Assembly: GCA_017519965.1 (NCBI GenBank)
Contig: JAFWRK010000055.1
Coordinates: forward strand, 1-12,367
Length of the DNA stretch: 12,367 nucleotides
Origin: Bacilli bacterium
Lineage (GTDB): Bacteria; Bacillota_I; Bacilli_A; RF39; UBA660
Direction of reading: 5' to 3'
Part shown: positions 1 to 7,176 of the stretch, in pieces
How the letters are laid out: each line of letters opens with the position of its first letter
How positions within the stretch are numbered: the stretch's first letter is position 1
Notes under the pieces: generated by a model
Seen by the model: only the letters and a program-made list of their open reading frames with translations
Told to the model about the DNA's origin: nothing
The model's database searches: none
Made by a program: the position numbers and the translations under genes

Positions 1-323
1 ATCTCAATAGAAGAAAATGTATCTATCATGGCATCTATAGTACCTTCATTTACTGCATCTACTGTGAACTCATAATAGTCTCCAGGTTCATTTAATTCAG
101 CATAAAAAGATACTGATGTTTGATTTTCATCAATAACTGGTGTATTAGCTTCTACACTACCAGATTTAACTTGTACATTTTCAAAGTGTATATCCCATGT
201 ATTTCTAAATATACTGGAGATACCTGATAATGATAAGTCTCTTGTTAGATAAGCAAATCCAATACTAATAAATAGTATAAGTATAATTAAAATTTTTTTA
301 TTAATTTTATTTAAACGTCTCAT
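1..323 (-). CDS. Partial membrane-anchored or secreted protein of unknown function (N-terminal 107 residues)
   Basis: The reading frame opens with ATG at 321-323 and stays open to the left edge, so the C-terminus is missing. An AGAGGA ribosome binding site lies 7 bases upstream and a TGCTATAAT promoter just before it. The protein begins with a basic stretch (MRRLNKINKK) followed by one hydrophobic segment at about residues 11-25 (ILIILILFISIGFAYL), which fits a signal peptide or membrane anchor without a lipobox cysteine. After it comes a polar, Asn/Ser/Thr-rich, beta-type region containing TWDIHFENVQV and later NEPGDYYEFTVDAVNEG. This layout resembles secreted TasA/camelysin-like or repeat-bearing surface proteins of Bacillota, but that is inference from architecture. 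No catalytic motif is visible. It is a separate transcription unit from the gene upstream of it. Confidence 0.75.
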   Translation of the reverse strand, partial: MRRLNKINKKILIILILFISIGFAYLTRDLSLSGISSIFRNTWDIHFENVQVKSGSVEANTPVIDENQTSVSFYAELNEPGDYYEFTVDAVNEGTIDAMIDTFSSIE

Positions 324-343
324 ATATTATTCCTCTATTATTC

Positions 344-352
344 ATTATAGCA
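344..352 (-). promoter_or_regulatory. Extended -10 promoter for the left-edge secreted-protein gene
   Basis: On the minus strand this reads TGCTATAAT, a perfect extended -10 element (TGnTATAAT), ending 20 bases before the start codon. At the -35 position, inside the upstream terminator hairpin, there is GAGCAA, so recognition probably rests on the extended -10. The predicted transcription start is near 337, giving a leader of about 14 bases. Confidence 0.7.
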
Positions 353-353
353 T

Positions 354-382
354 AAAAAAATAGAGATTGCTCTCTATTTTTT
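354..382 (-). terminator. Intrinsic terminator after the transglutaminase-like gene, stop codon in the stem
   Basis: There is a perfect 12-bp inverted repeat, 355-366 with 371-382, with a 4-base loop that reads GCAA (a GNRA tetraloop) on the minus strand. The stem is AAAAAATAGAGA paired with TCTCTATTTTTT, and the run of seven T at 360-354 supplies the U tract. The TAG stop (374-376) and the preceding Lys codons lie inside the 5' arm. The A6/T6 symmetry means it could also act on plus-strand transcription. Confidence 0.85.
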
Positions 383-2062
383 CTTTACTTTATCATTAAA
401 TATTCCATTACTTTCTTCTTTAGTAAATCCAGGTATAGATCTATCATCATGTAATGGTACTTGATATGTACCATTCTTTAACTTATATCTTACTTCATTA
501 TAATCTAAGTAATCTATTGCTCCATTAGATTTAATAGCTATATATTTATTGTTATCTGGATCTTCTATTACTCCATTATCATTATATGTTAATAATGTCA
601 TAACACTATATTTATCTTCAGCTTCTTTGTATGATATAAAATTAATATTAAATCTATTTAAATCACTATTTTCTTTCTTAAATAATAATTCTCTTAATCT
701 TACTTGATATGGAATTTTATCTATTGGAGGTAAATCACTAGTTGTTACTAATTTTGTAAAAATATTTGTCTTTTCTTCTAATTCTATTTCTTCAAAATTG
801 AATTCATCTAAGACTTTTAAACTCTTTATATTCTTTTTATATTTAGTTGGTTCATTATGAGCTATATATTTATTTACTTCATCTATTTCATCTATAAATA
901 AATTATATGTTTTATTATTATTGTTTTCTAATGTAAATCCTTTTAATAATAAACCATTTTTAGCATATGATAAATCTGATCTAATTAATCCTATTGTTGA
1001 ATCGGCTCTTACTATATATTTATCGTGTCTAAATAATAAGTCACTATGACCACTACCATAGCTAAATGATCCAGCTAATTCATATTTAATACCTAACTCT
1101 TTTAACATAGCGGCATAGATAGCATTAAACTCATAACATACTATTTTGTTATTCTTATCATCTATAGTTTTAATTCTTTTGAAGTCTTTATGTTTTATTT
1201 CATAATCTTTGTTTTCTCTTTTAGCATATTGTTCTTCATCATATGTTAAATAGTTACACATTCTATAATAAACTAGATATGCTTTTTGAAGATTGTTAAA
1301 TTCTTCTGGAATATTTTTTAATAATTTATTCTTAAATGTCTTTTTTACTTCTACTTTTTCTAAATAGTTTCTTTCATATTCTAAACATCTATTAATATAA
1401 TAAATATCTACTTCTTTTTTTAAGATATCTATATTCCTTTGAACATCTTTTGGAATATAATATCTATCCATAATTCTATTTTCATCTAAGAATACGTCTA
1501 GTGAATATAACTCTTCTTCTATAGTACGATTATTTACTTTTCCATCTTCTATTTGTGTATATAAACTATCTTGATCTTGTATCATAAAGTCTATTAATTC
1601 TTGTGCTGGTACTACTACATAATTACCTTCTATATATGTAGCTACTTCTTCATTACTATATTTATCTATAAAACTTTTAAATTCTGCACTCATTTTTAAT
1701 AGTTTTAGTTTTTCTATTTCTTCTTCATTTATTTTTTTAGTATCTTTAGCCCATTCTAAGGCATCTATTATTTTAAACTTATTATAATCATATTCTTTGG
1801 CTAGACCATATTCATCTTCTGATCTAATTGTAATTGTTGAGTTTTGTTTTTTTATTAATTCTTCATGGAATTTTTCATAATAATTTTTATTACTTGTGAA
1901 TAATTTTAATAACTCAATAGTCATAGTTTGGAATCCACTAAAAATACTAGAAGGTACTTTTTCTCCTTCTAGAGCTATTTCTAAATCATGTGGATTAACA
2001 TTTAATATTCTTGATTTTTCTGATAATCTCTTTGTATACTTTAAAAAGTAATTCAAATCCAT
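374..2062 (-). CDS. Transglutaminase-like (papain-fold) cytosolic protein, function unknown
   Basis: A protein of 562 residues with no signal peptide or membrane segment. The middle carries what looks like a transglutaminase-like core. Cys309 sits in KIVCYEFNAIYAAMLKELGI, the usual nucleophile followed by a helix and a short Gly turn. His339 is in GSGHSDLLF, and Asp354 is in VRADSTIG. The C-H-D order and spacing (30 and 15 residues) match the catalytic triad of the superfamily, which includes proteases, transglutaminases and inactive scaffolds. The N-terminal 250 residues are Lys/Glu-rich and helical, and the C-terminal 110 residues are unassigned. The start is ATG at 2060-2062 with AGGGGAT before it; this site overlaps the miaA stop TAG, so the gene is probably translationally coupled to miaA with an 8-base gap. 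The substrate cannot be named. Confidence 0.7.
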   Translation of the reverse strand: MDLNYFLKYTKRLSEKSRILNVNPHDLEIALEGEKVPSSIFSGFQTMTIELLKLFTSNKNYYEKFHEELIKKQNSTITIRSEDEYGLAKEYDYNKFKIIDALEWAKDTKKINEEEIEKLKLLKMSAEFKSFIDKYSNEEVATYIEGNYVVVPAQELIDFMIQDQDSLYTQIEDGKVNNRTIEEELYSLDVFLDENRIMDRYYIPKDVQRNIDILKKEVDIYYINRCLEYERNYLEKVEVKKTFKNKLLKNIPEEFNNLQKAYLVYYRMCNYLTYDEEQYAKRENKDYEIKHKDFKRIKTIDDKNNKIVCYEFNAIYAAMLKELGIKYELAGSFSYGSGHSDLLFRHDKYIVRADSTIGLIRSDLSYAKNGLLLKGFTLENNNNKTYNLFIDEIDEVNKYIAHNEPTKYKKNIKSLKVLDEFNFEEIELEEKTNIFTKLVTTSDLPPIDKIPYQVRLRELLFKKENSDLNRFNINFISYKEAEDKYSVMTLLTYNDNGVIEDPDNNKYIAIKSNGAIDYLDYNEVRYKLKNGTYQVPLHDDRSIPGFTKEESNGIFNDKVKKK

Positions 2063-2070
2063 ACTATCCC

Positions 2071-2940
2071 CTACCTAGTAATAAAATTATATACTTCTTC
2101 TATTGTATTATTAAAATTATTAAAATCTACATTAAACCAATTAGTATCAAATTGGTGATTAAAAAATGTATATTGTCTTTTTGCATATCTCCTTGAGTTT
2201 TGTTTTATTTCTTCTTTTGTTTCTTCTAAAGACTTATTATTAAATAAGTAATTATAGAATTCTTTATATCCTATTCCACTGTTTAATATTCTTGAGTCTT
2301 TATAATAGTCTTTTAAGCTTTCTATTTCGTCTAATAGACCATTCTCTATCATTTTATCTACTCTTTTATTAATTCTTTCATATAAGTACTCTCTTGATGT
2401 TGTAAGACCTATTACTTTGATATTATAAAGTAATTTATCTTTATTATTAGTTATTTCTTCATTATTTTCTAATTTAGAAAGTAGTCTTTCTAATCTTTTT
2501 CTATTATTTATATGGATATCTGTTTCTATATTGTATTCTTTTATTTTTTTTAATATTTCTTCATTTGTTAAATCTTTGTAATCATGTTTTTCTGTTTCGC
2601 TTTTAAATCTATAATCATATAGAGCTGCTTTTATATATAGCCCTGTTCCTCCTACTATGATTATATTTTTATTTTTCTTTTGCAATTCTTCTATTATTTT
2701 TCTAGCATCTTTTTGATAGTCATATACACTATAATCTTCTGTTACTTCTTTAATATCTAGTAAATGATGTGGTATATTTTCCATCTCTTCTTTTGTTGGT
2801 TTAGCACTACCAATATTTAACTTTTTATATATTGATACAGAATCACCATTTATTATTTCTGCATCTAATTTTTTTGCCAATTCGATACTTAATTTGGTCT
2901 TTCCAACTCCTGTTGGACCTACTATCACAATAATATCCAT
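2071..2940 (-). CDS. miaA: tRNA dimethylallyltransferase MiaA
   Basis: MiaA transfers a dimethylallyl group from dimethylallyl pyrophosphate to N6 of A37 in tRNAs that read UNN codons, a cytosolic modification that improves codon-anticodon pairing. In its 289 residues the P-loop GPTGVGKT is at 8-15, followed by GDSVSIYKKLNIGSAKPT (32-49) with the conserved Asp33-Ser34, then PHHLLD (57-62), GGTGLYI (97-103) and the C-terminal RRYAKRQYTFF (250-260), all family signatures. It is slightly shorter than the usual 300-320 residues, apparently from trimming of the insertion domain around residues 110-150. The start ATG has GAGGGGATATT directly before it. It has its own promoter (TTGATT-17-TATAAT with TG extension) and probably shares its transcript with the transglutaminase-like gene. 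mutL upstream is a common miaA neighbour in Bacillota. Confidence 0.97.
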   Translation of the reverse strand: MDIIVIVGPTGVGKTKLSIELAKKLDAEIINGDSVSIYKKLNIGSAKPTKEEMENIPHHLLDIKEVTEDYSVYDYQKDARKIIEELQKKNKNIIIVGGTGLYIKAALYDYRFKSETEKHDYKDLTNEEILKKIKEYNIETDIHINNRKRLERLLSKLENNEEITNNKDKLLYNIKVIGLTTSREYLYERINKRVDKMIENGLLDEIESLKDYYKDSRILNSGIGYKEFYNYLFNNKSLEETKEEIKQNSRRYAKRQYTFFNHQFDTNWFNVDFNNFNNTIEEVYNFITR

Positions 2941-2963
2941 AATATCCCCTCAATTGTTACCAT

Positions 2964-2992
2964 ATTATACCATAAAATAAGAGATTAATCAA
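2964..2992 (-). promoter_or_regulatory. Promoter of the miaA operon, overlapping the mutL stop and terminator
   Basis: The minus strand shows TTGATT (2992-2987), a 17-base spacer and TATAAT (2969-2964), with TGG directly before the -10, giving TGGTATAAT. It is the best complete promoter in the window. The -35 lies within the last codons of mutL and inside its terminator stem. The -10 ends 23 bases before the miaA start, predicting a leader of about 16-17 bases. Confidence 0.75.
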
Positions 2993-3013
2993 GTTGACGC
3001 TTGAATAATCTCT
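2973..3013 (-). terminator. Intrinsic terminator embedded in the 3' end of mutL
   Basis: The arms 2980-2993 and 3000-3013 pair at 13 of 14 positions (one A-A mismatch) around a 6-base loop. On the minus strand the stem is followed by TATTTTA, a moderate U tract. The mutL stop TAA (2985-2987) and its last nine or so codons make up the hairpin, so the terminator is almost wholly coding. Termination may be partial because the tail is interrupted by A. Confidence 0.7.
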
Positions 3014-4781
3014 CTAGTTCATATCTTGTATATGTTATTATTGTAGGACGTCCATGAGGACATGTGAATGGGTTTTCACACTTTCTAATATTATCTAGTA
3101 TCCATTCTTGTTCTTCTTGCGATATATAATCTCCTGCCATTACACTCATACGACAAGCTGTTGTTGCAGCTATTCTCCATATAAATTGGTCAAAATCAAA
3201 ATTACCTTTATCACATAGAATATCTACTATTTTTCTTATTAATTCTTCCCCTTTTTCTTCTACTATCCAATCTGGATGTGATCTAATTATTATTGTATTA
3301 AATCCAAAATCTTCTACTATAAATCCATATTTTTCTAATAAATCAAAATGTGTTTTTATTAATATATATTCATCTGTTTTTAATTCTATTTTTATTGGTA
3401 CTAATAAATCTATAATAATTGGTTCTTCTTTTAACTTCTTCATTATCTTTTCAAAGTTTATTCTTTCTGCAGCAGCATGTTGATCTATTAAGTACATTCC
3501 ATCATCGTTTTCAGCTACTATATATGTCTTAAATAAAACTGTTTTGGGATACATCTTTTTGATTCTATTATAATCTGTTTTTACATCTACTATTTCTTCA
3601 GGACTTATCGCATCTATTTTCTTTTCTAAATCTATCTTTTCTTCTTGAACTTCAAAGTCTAGTTTTATTTCTTCATAGATTTTATCTTTTTCTGCTTCTT
3701 TTTCTTCATAATTTTCAATGCTTTCTTCTTTATCTATTATTTGATGTCTTACTTCATTAATTGCATGTAAATCTCTTGTTGCTGCATCTGGTATTAAAGT
3801 AATCTCTTCTAATCTTTTGGTAATAGACTCTGTTACTATTTCTTTTAATGTATCCATCTTAGAAAATTTAATATCCATCTTAGTTGGATGTATATTTATA
3901 TCTACTAATATTGGATCTACATCTATATTTAATACAATTATAGGATATCTATCTTTATGTATGTATGTATGATAACAATCTATAATAGTTTTATTTAATT
4001 CATTATTTTTTATTACTCTTCCATTAACTAATGTAGTTATTGAGTTTCTATTACTTTTAGTTATTTCTGGATATGAGATATAACCACTTATATAGTAATC
4101 ATCATTTTCTCCTTCTATTGGAATCATCTTTTTAGTTATGTTTGCTCCAAATATTTCATAGATTACTTTTAATACATCTCCATTTCCATCTGTTTTCAAT
4201 AATACTTTGTCATTATTTACTAATGTAAATTTTATATTGGGATAGGATAATGCCATCTTATTCATATAATCTACTATATTAGCTAATTCTGTATATAGAT
4301 TTTTTAAATATTTTAATCTTACTGGTGTATTATAAAATAAGTCTTTAACTGTAATGGTAGTACCAGTTTGTAAGTCGCTTCTTTCTACTTTTAAGTCTTT
4401 ACCACCATTTATATTTATTAGAGTTCCTACTTTTCCATCACTAGTTTTTAGTGTTACATTTGATACACTAGCAATAGATGGTAATGCTTCACCTCTAAAT
4501 CCTAATGATTCTATATAAAATAAATCATCTAGATTCTTTAATTTTGATGTTGCATGTCTTAAGAATGCCATTTTAGCATCTTCTTCGTCCATGCCTATAC
4601 CATTATCTGATACTTCTATTTCTTTTACACCTGAATCAATTAGTTTTATAGATATTTCTGTTGCTTTAGCATCTATTGAGTTTTCTACTAACTCTTTTAC
4701 TACATTCATGCATTTTTCTACTACTTCTCCAGCTGCTATCTTGTTAGCTAAAACTTCATCCATTACTTGTATTTTACTCAT
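2985..4781 (-). CDS. mutL: DNA mismatch repair protein MutL (endonuclease type)
   Basis: MutL couples mismatch recognition by MutS to strand incision. The N-terminal GHKL ATPase is clear: NKIAAGEVV (13-20), KELVENSIDA with Glu30 and Asn34, DNGIGM (59-64), GFRGEAL (94-100) and GTTITVKDLFYNTPVR (140-155). An acidic Lys/Glu-rich linker spans about 345-400. The C-terminal domain has every metal-site motif of a nicking MutL: DQHAAAERINFE (433-444, the DQHA(X)2E(X)4E motif), ACRMS (542-546), CPHGRP (574-579) and FKR (593-595), so it should be endonuclease-active as in hosts lacking MutH. The clamp-binding position before VP (about 457-462, IDLLVP) lacks the usual Gln. The length, 598 residues, is typical. 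The start ATG follows AGGTGAT; a TATAAT lies 24 bases upstream. mutS is not adjacent; the upstream gene is a pilin. Confidence 0.97.
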   Translation of the reverse strand: MSKIQVMDEVLANKIAAGEVVEKCMNVVKELVENSIDAKATEISIKLIDSGVKEIEVSDNGIGMDEEDAKMAFLRHATSKLKNLDDLFYIESLGFRGEALPSIASVSNVTLKTSDGKVGTLININGGKDLKVERSDLQTGTTITVKDLFYNTPVRLKYLKNLYTELANIVDYMNKMALSYPNIKFTLVNNDKVLLKTDGNGDVLKVIYEIFGANITKKMIPIEGENDDYYISGYISYPEITKSNRNSITTLVNGRVIKNNELNKTIIDCYHTYIHKDRYPIIVLNIDVDPILVDINIHPTKMDIKFSKMDTLKEIVTESITKRLEEITLIPDAATRDLHAINEVRHQIIDKEESIENYEEKEAEKDKIYEEIKLDFEVQEEKIDLEKKIDAISPEEIVDVKTDYNRIKKMYPKTVLFKTYIVAENDDGMYLIDQHAAAERINFEKIMKKLKEEPIIIDLLVPIKIELKTDEYILIKTHFDLLEKYGFIVEDFGFNTIIIRSHPDWIVEEKGEELIRKIVDILCDKGNFDFDQFIWRIAATTACRMSVMAGDYISQEEQEWILDNIRKCENPFTCPHGRPTIITYTRYELERLFKRQLD

Positions 4782-4805
4782 ATAATCACCTACATCAGTT
4801 ATTTA

Positions 4806-4811
4806 ATTATA
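4806..4811 (-). promoter_or_regulatory. -10 element of the mutL promoter
   Basis: Minus-strand TATAAT ending 24 bases before the mutL ATG, without the TGn extension (it reads TAGTATAAT). No good -35 is visible; that region is occupied by the U tract of the pilin terminator. A 7-bp inverted repeat (4801-4807 with 4814-4820) brackets the -10. The 14-base core ATAGTATAATTAAA is identical to that of the pilin promoter. Confidence 0.55.
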
Positions 4812-4821
4812 CTATTAAATT

Positions 4822-4847
4822 AAAAAAAACTCTACTATGTAGAGTTT
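4822..4847 (-). terminator. Intrinsic terminator after the pilin gene, overlapping its stop codon
   Basis: A perfect 9-bp stem, AAACTCTAC with GTAGAGTTT (4839-4847 with 4827-4835), has a 3-base loop, and the minus strand then continues into T for a total run of eight (4829-4822). Two bases of the pilin TAA stop (4846-4848) lie in the stem. It insulates mutL from upstream transcription. Confidence 0.88.
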
Positions 4848-5319
4848 ATTCTTTTGGATATGTTTGGTTTGCTATTGTTTTATTATTGTCGCCTTCAACT
4901 TTTCCTAATTCACCAGATTCAGGGCATTTGATTACTACTCTATAACTATATACTGGTATAGTATAAGCGTTTCCTTCACTATCAGTAGTAATTCTTGTTA
5001 CATATACCTTACTATTAGTATCTGTATCGCATCTATTACTATTAGATATTGGATCTATTAATGGTTCTAGATATTGTTGTTCTACTAATACTTTAATATC
5101 AATAGGATATGTTTGTCCAGATTTTACTATTTTATTATTATCCATCATATAGTTTTCTGCTGCTTCAAATGTTGATTTCATCATTGTATCAGTTGAAGTA
5201 CCTCTAGCTCTTGTTACATACTTGTATACTGCTGGTACTGCTATTGTTGTTAATAATCCCATTATAACTACTACTGCTAGTAGCTCTATCATTGTAAATC
5301 CTTTACTATTTTTTTTCAT
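4846..5319 (-). CDS. Type IV pilin-like prepilin
   Basis: A protein of 157 residues with a textbook class III (type IV pilin) signal. There is a short basic leader MKKNSKG, a prepilin peptidase site between Gly7 and Phe8, and mature FTMIELLAVVVIMGLLTTIAVPA with Glu at mature position 5 (residue 12), giving one hydrophobic helix at about 8-30. The globular part is small and has two cysteines, Cys97 and Cys132, that could form a disulfide. The product should be cleaved by a PilD/ComC-type peptidase and assemble into a pilus or pseudopilus, for example for DNA uptake or adhesion. No other pilus gene is in the window, so its apparatus is unknown. AGGAAGGTG precedes the ATG, and it has its own -10 and terminator, so it looks like a single-gene unit inserted between uvrC and mutL. 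Confidence 0.88.
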   Translation of the reverse strand: MKKNSKGFTMIELLAVVVIMGLLTTIAVPAVYKYVTRARGTSTDTMMKSTFEAAENYMMDNNKIVKSGQTYPIDIKVLVEQQYLEPLIDPISNSNRCDTDTNSKVYVTRITTDSEGNAYTIPVYSYRVVIKCPESGELGKVEGDNNKTIANQTYPKE

Positions 5320-5342
5320 TTAAGACACCTTCCTACTCTTTA

Positions 5343-5348
5343 ATTATA
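5343..5348 (-). promoter_or_regulatory. -10 element of the pilin promoter, abutting the uvrC stop
   Basis: Minus-strand TATAAT starts on the base after the uvrC TAG stop (5351-5349) and ends 23 bases before the pilin ATG. It forms half of a 15-base palindrome, AATTATAGTATAATT (5342-5356). A weak -35 candidate, TTTTCA, sits 18 bases upstream. No terminator is seen after uvrC, so read-through into the pilin gene is also possible. Confidence 0.55.
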
Positions 5349-7112
5349 CTATAATTCTTTTAAATATGAAAATAAACTTTCAGCAATTTCTTTTGGAACT
5401 ACTTCACTTAACTCTTCTATACTTGCTTCTTTAAGCTTTTTTAATGATCCAAACTTCTTTAATAATTCTTTTCTTCTTACTTCTCCTATTCCTGGAGCCA
5501 TATCTAATATACTAGAAAGTGATCCTTTAGCTTTTATATTTCTATGATATGTAATTGCATATCTATGTACTTCATCTTGTAATCTAGTTAAGAATAAGAA
5601 TAAATTAGATTCTTTTGGAACATCTAATAATTCAAAATTTTCATTCATTATTTGATTTGTTCTATGTTTATCATCTTTTACTAATCCGATTATGGGTATA
5701 TTTAGATTTAGACTATTTAGCACTTCTTTTGCTACTTCTATTTGAGTTCTTCCACCATCCATTACTATTAAATCCGGCTTTATTAAGTCTTCCATTAATA
5801 CTTTGTAATATCTTCTATAAAGTACTTCTCTCATAGCACTTAAATCATCTTTTACTTCAGAAGATATTTTATATTTTCTATACTCATCTTTAAGTGGTAA
5901 AAAGTCATCAAATACTACCATTCCACCTACATAGAATGTTCCGAATAAATGAGAGTTATCAAACGTTTCCATTCTTGATACTTTATCTACTCCTAATAAT
6001 TCTTTTAATTCATTAATTGCTTTTAATCTTTCTTCATCATCTTTTTTTAGTGTCTCTTCTTGTAAATCTAATTGTTCTTTAGCATTATCTTTAGCTAGAT
6101 CCATAAGTTCTTTCATTTTACCTTTTTGAGGTTTAAATACTTTTATTTCAAAATAATTACTTAATAATTCTTCATCAATATCTAATGGTATATATAATGA
6201 CTTAGGTAATATTACTCCACTTTCATAAAACTTAATTAAATATTCTATTAATTCATCTTCTATATTACCTAAAGTAGATATTATTTCATTATGTCTTCCA
6301 AATAATAACCCATCTCTAATAAAAAATATTTCTATTGATAAATAATTATTATCTTGATAGTAATTAACTAAATCAAATGAATCATTATTATTAAGATCAA
6401 TTTTTTGTTTTACTAGAGTTGTCTCTATATCATTTAACATTTCTCTTAATTCAATTGCTCTTTCATAGTTCATATTCTCTGATGCTTTTTCCATTTCAGA
6501 ATTTATTTTCTCTACTACTTTAGTTGAATCTCCTTTTAAGAATGTAATTATTTCCTTTTTCATATCTTCTATTTGTTCTGCAGGTATTTCTTTTTTACAA
6601 TATCCTAAACATTCATTTATATGATAATAAAGACACAAGTCTTTACCTAACTTATCACATTTTCTAAGTGGATATAATCTATTAATAATATTTACTGTTT
6701 TTCTAGCTGCTTTAGCATTTGGAAATGGTCCATATAAATGATTTTTTATTTTTTTTCTTTTAGTATTTCTAATCATTCTAACTACTGGATATTTATCATT
6801 AGTTAATTCAATATATGGATATGTTTTATCATCTCTTAGAAGTATATTATACTTTGGATCATACTTTTTTATTAAAGTAATTTCTAATATTAAACTCTCT
6901 AATTCTGATGATGTTACGATGTAGTCAAAATCATCTATATCTTCAACTAATAATCTTGTTTTACCTGTTACTGTTCTAGTGAAGTAACTTCTTAATCTTC
7001 TTTGTAAATTCTTTGCTTTACCAACATAGATAATTACTCCATCTTTATTTTTCATTTGATAACTACCAGGTTTAGTTGGAACATTAGCTAACTTTTCTTT
7101 AAAGTCTTTCAT
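5349..7112 (-). CDS. uvrC: UvrABC excinuclease subunit C
   Basis: UvrC makes the two incisions flanking a bulky DNA lesion after UvrA and UvrB have located it. The 587 residues show the full domain order. The N-terminal GIY-YIG nuclease has PGSYQM (15-20), IYVGKAKNL (28-36) and an acidic helix with Glu77. A four-cysteine cluster follows (Cys152, 160, 168, 172). The UVR helix that contacts UvrB is at about 200-235. The RNase H-like nuclease has Asp385 (ETFDNSH), Asp452 (VMDGGRTQ) and His516 (DEVHRYA). A C-terminal helix-hairpin-helix pair spans about 535-585. The first motif reads GSY rather than GIY, a minor change; the active-site Tyr is kept. The start ATG follows GGTGAT, with promoter TGATATAAT 20 bases upstream. 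It follows yneF but is separated from it by a terminator. Confidence 0.98.
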   Translation of the reverse strand: MKDFKEKLANVPTKPGSYQMKNKDGVIIYVGKAKNLQRRLRSYFTRTVTGKTRLLVEDIDDFDYIVTSSELESLILEITLIKKYDPKYNILLRDDKTYPYIELTNDKYPVVRMIRNTKRKKIKNHLYGPFPNAKAARKTVNIINRLYPLRKCDKLGKDLCLYYHINECLGYCKKEIPAEQIEDMKKEIITFLKGDSTKVVEKINSEMEKASENMNYERAIELREMLNDIETTLVKQKIDLNNNDSFDLVNYYQDNNYLSIEIFFIRDGLLFGRHNEIISTLGNIEDELIEYLIKFYESGVILPKSLYIPLDIDEELLSNYFEIKVFKPQKGKMKELMDLAKDNAKEQLDLQEETLKKDDEERLKAINELKELLGVDKVSRMETFDNSHLFGTFYVGGMVVFDDFLPLKDEYRKYKISSEVKDDLSAMREVLYRRYYKVLMEDLIKPDLIVMDGGRTQIEVAKEVLNSLNLNIPIIGLVKDDKHRTNQIMNENFELLDVPKESNLFLFLTRLQDEVHRYAITYHRNIKAKGSLSSILDMAPGIGEVRRKELLKKFGSLKKLKEASIEELSEVVPKEIAESLFSYLKEL

Positions 7113-7132
7113 TTATATCACCACTCTTTCAT

Positions 7133-7141
7133 ATTATATCA
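7133..7141 (-). promoter_or_regulatory. Extended -10 promoter of uvrC
   Basis: Minus-strand TGATATAAT, a perfect TGnTATAAT, ends 20 bases before the uvrC ATG. No convincing -35 hexamer lies 16-18 bases upstream, where the yneF terminator hairpin sits. The predicted leader is about 13-14 bases. Confidence 0.7.
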
Positions 7142-7143
7142 TT

Positions 7144-7176
7144 AAATAAAAGATAAGTATTAATATACTTATCTTT
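7144..7176 (-). terminator. Intrinsic terminator after yneF, overlapping its stop codon
   Basis: A perfect 12-bp stem (7149-7160 with 7165-7176, AAAGATAAGTAT on the minus strand) has a 4-base ATTA loop and is followed by TATTT. The 5' arm starts within the yneF TAA stop (7175-7177). The stem is AT-rich and the U tract is broken, so termination may be incomplete. Confidence 0.75.

Noticed and set aside
2011..2196. Open frame on the plus strand
   Set aside because: It overlaps miaA and the transglutaminase-like gene antisense. Its composition is that of AT-rich antisense sequence, with no ribosome binding site and no recognisable domain.
4591..4785. Open frame on the plus strand inside mutL
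   Set aside because: It is the reverse complement of the highly conserved MutL ATPase region, with no start signals.
5615..5836. Leu-rich open frame on the plus strand inside uvrC
   Set aside because: The hydrophobic look comes from the antisense of Lys/Glu/Asp codons; there is no independent evidence.
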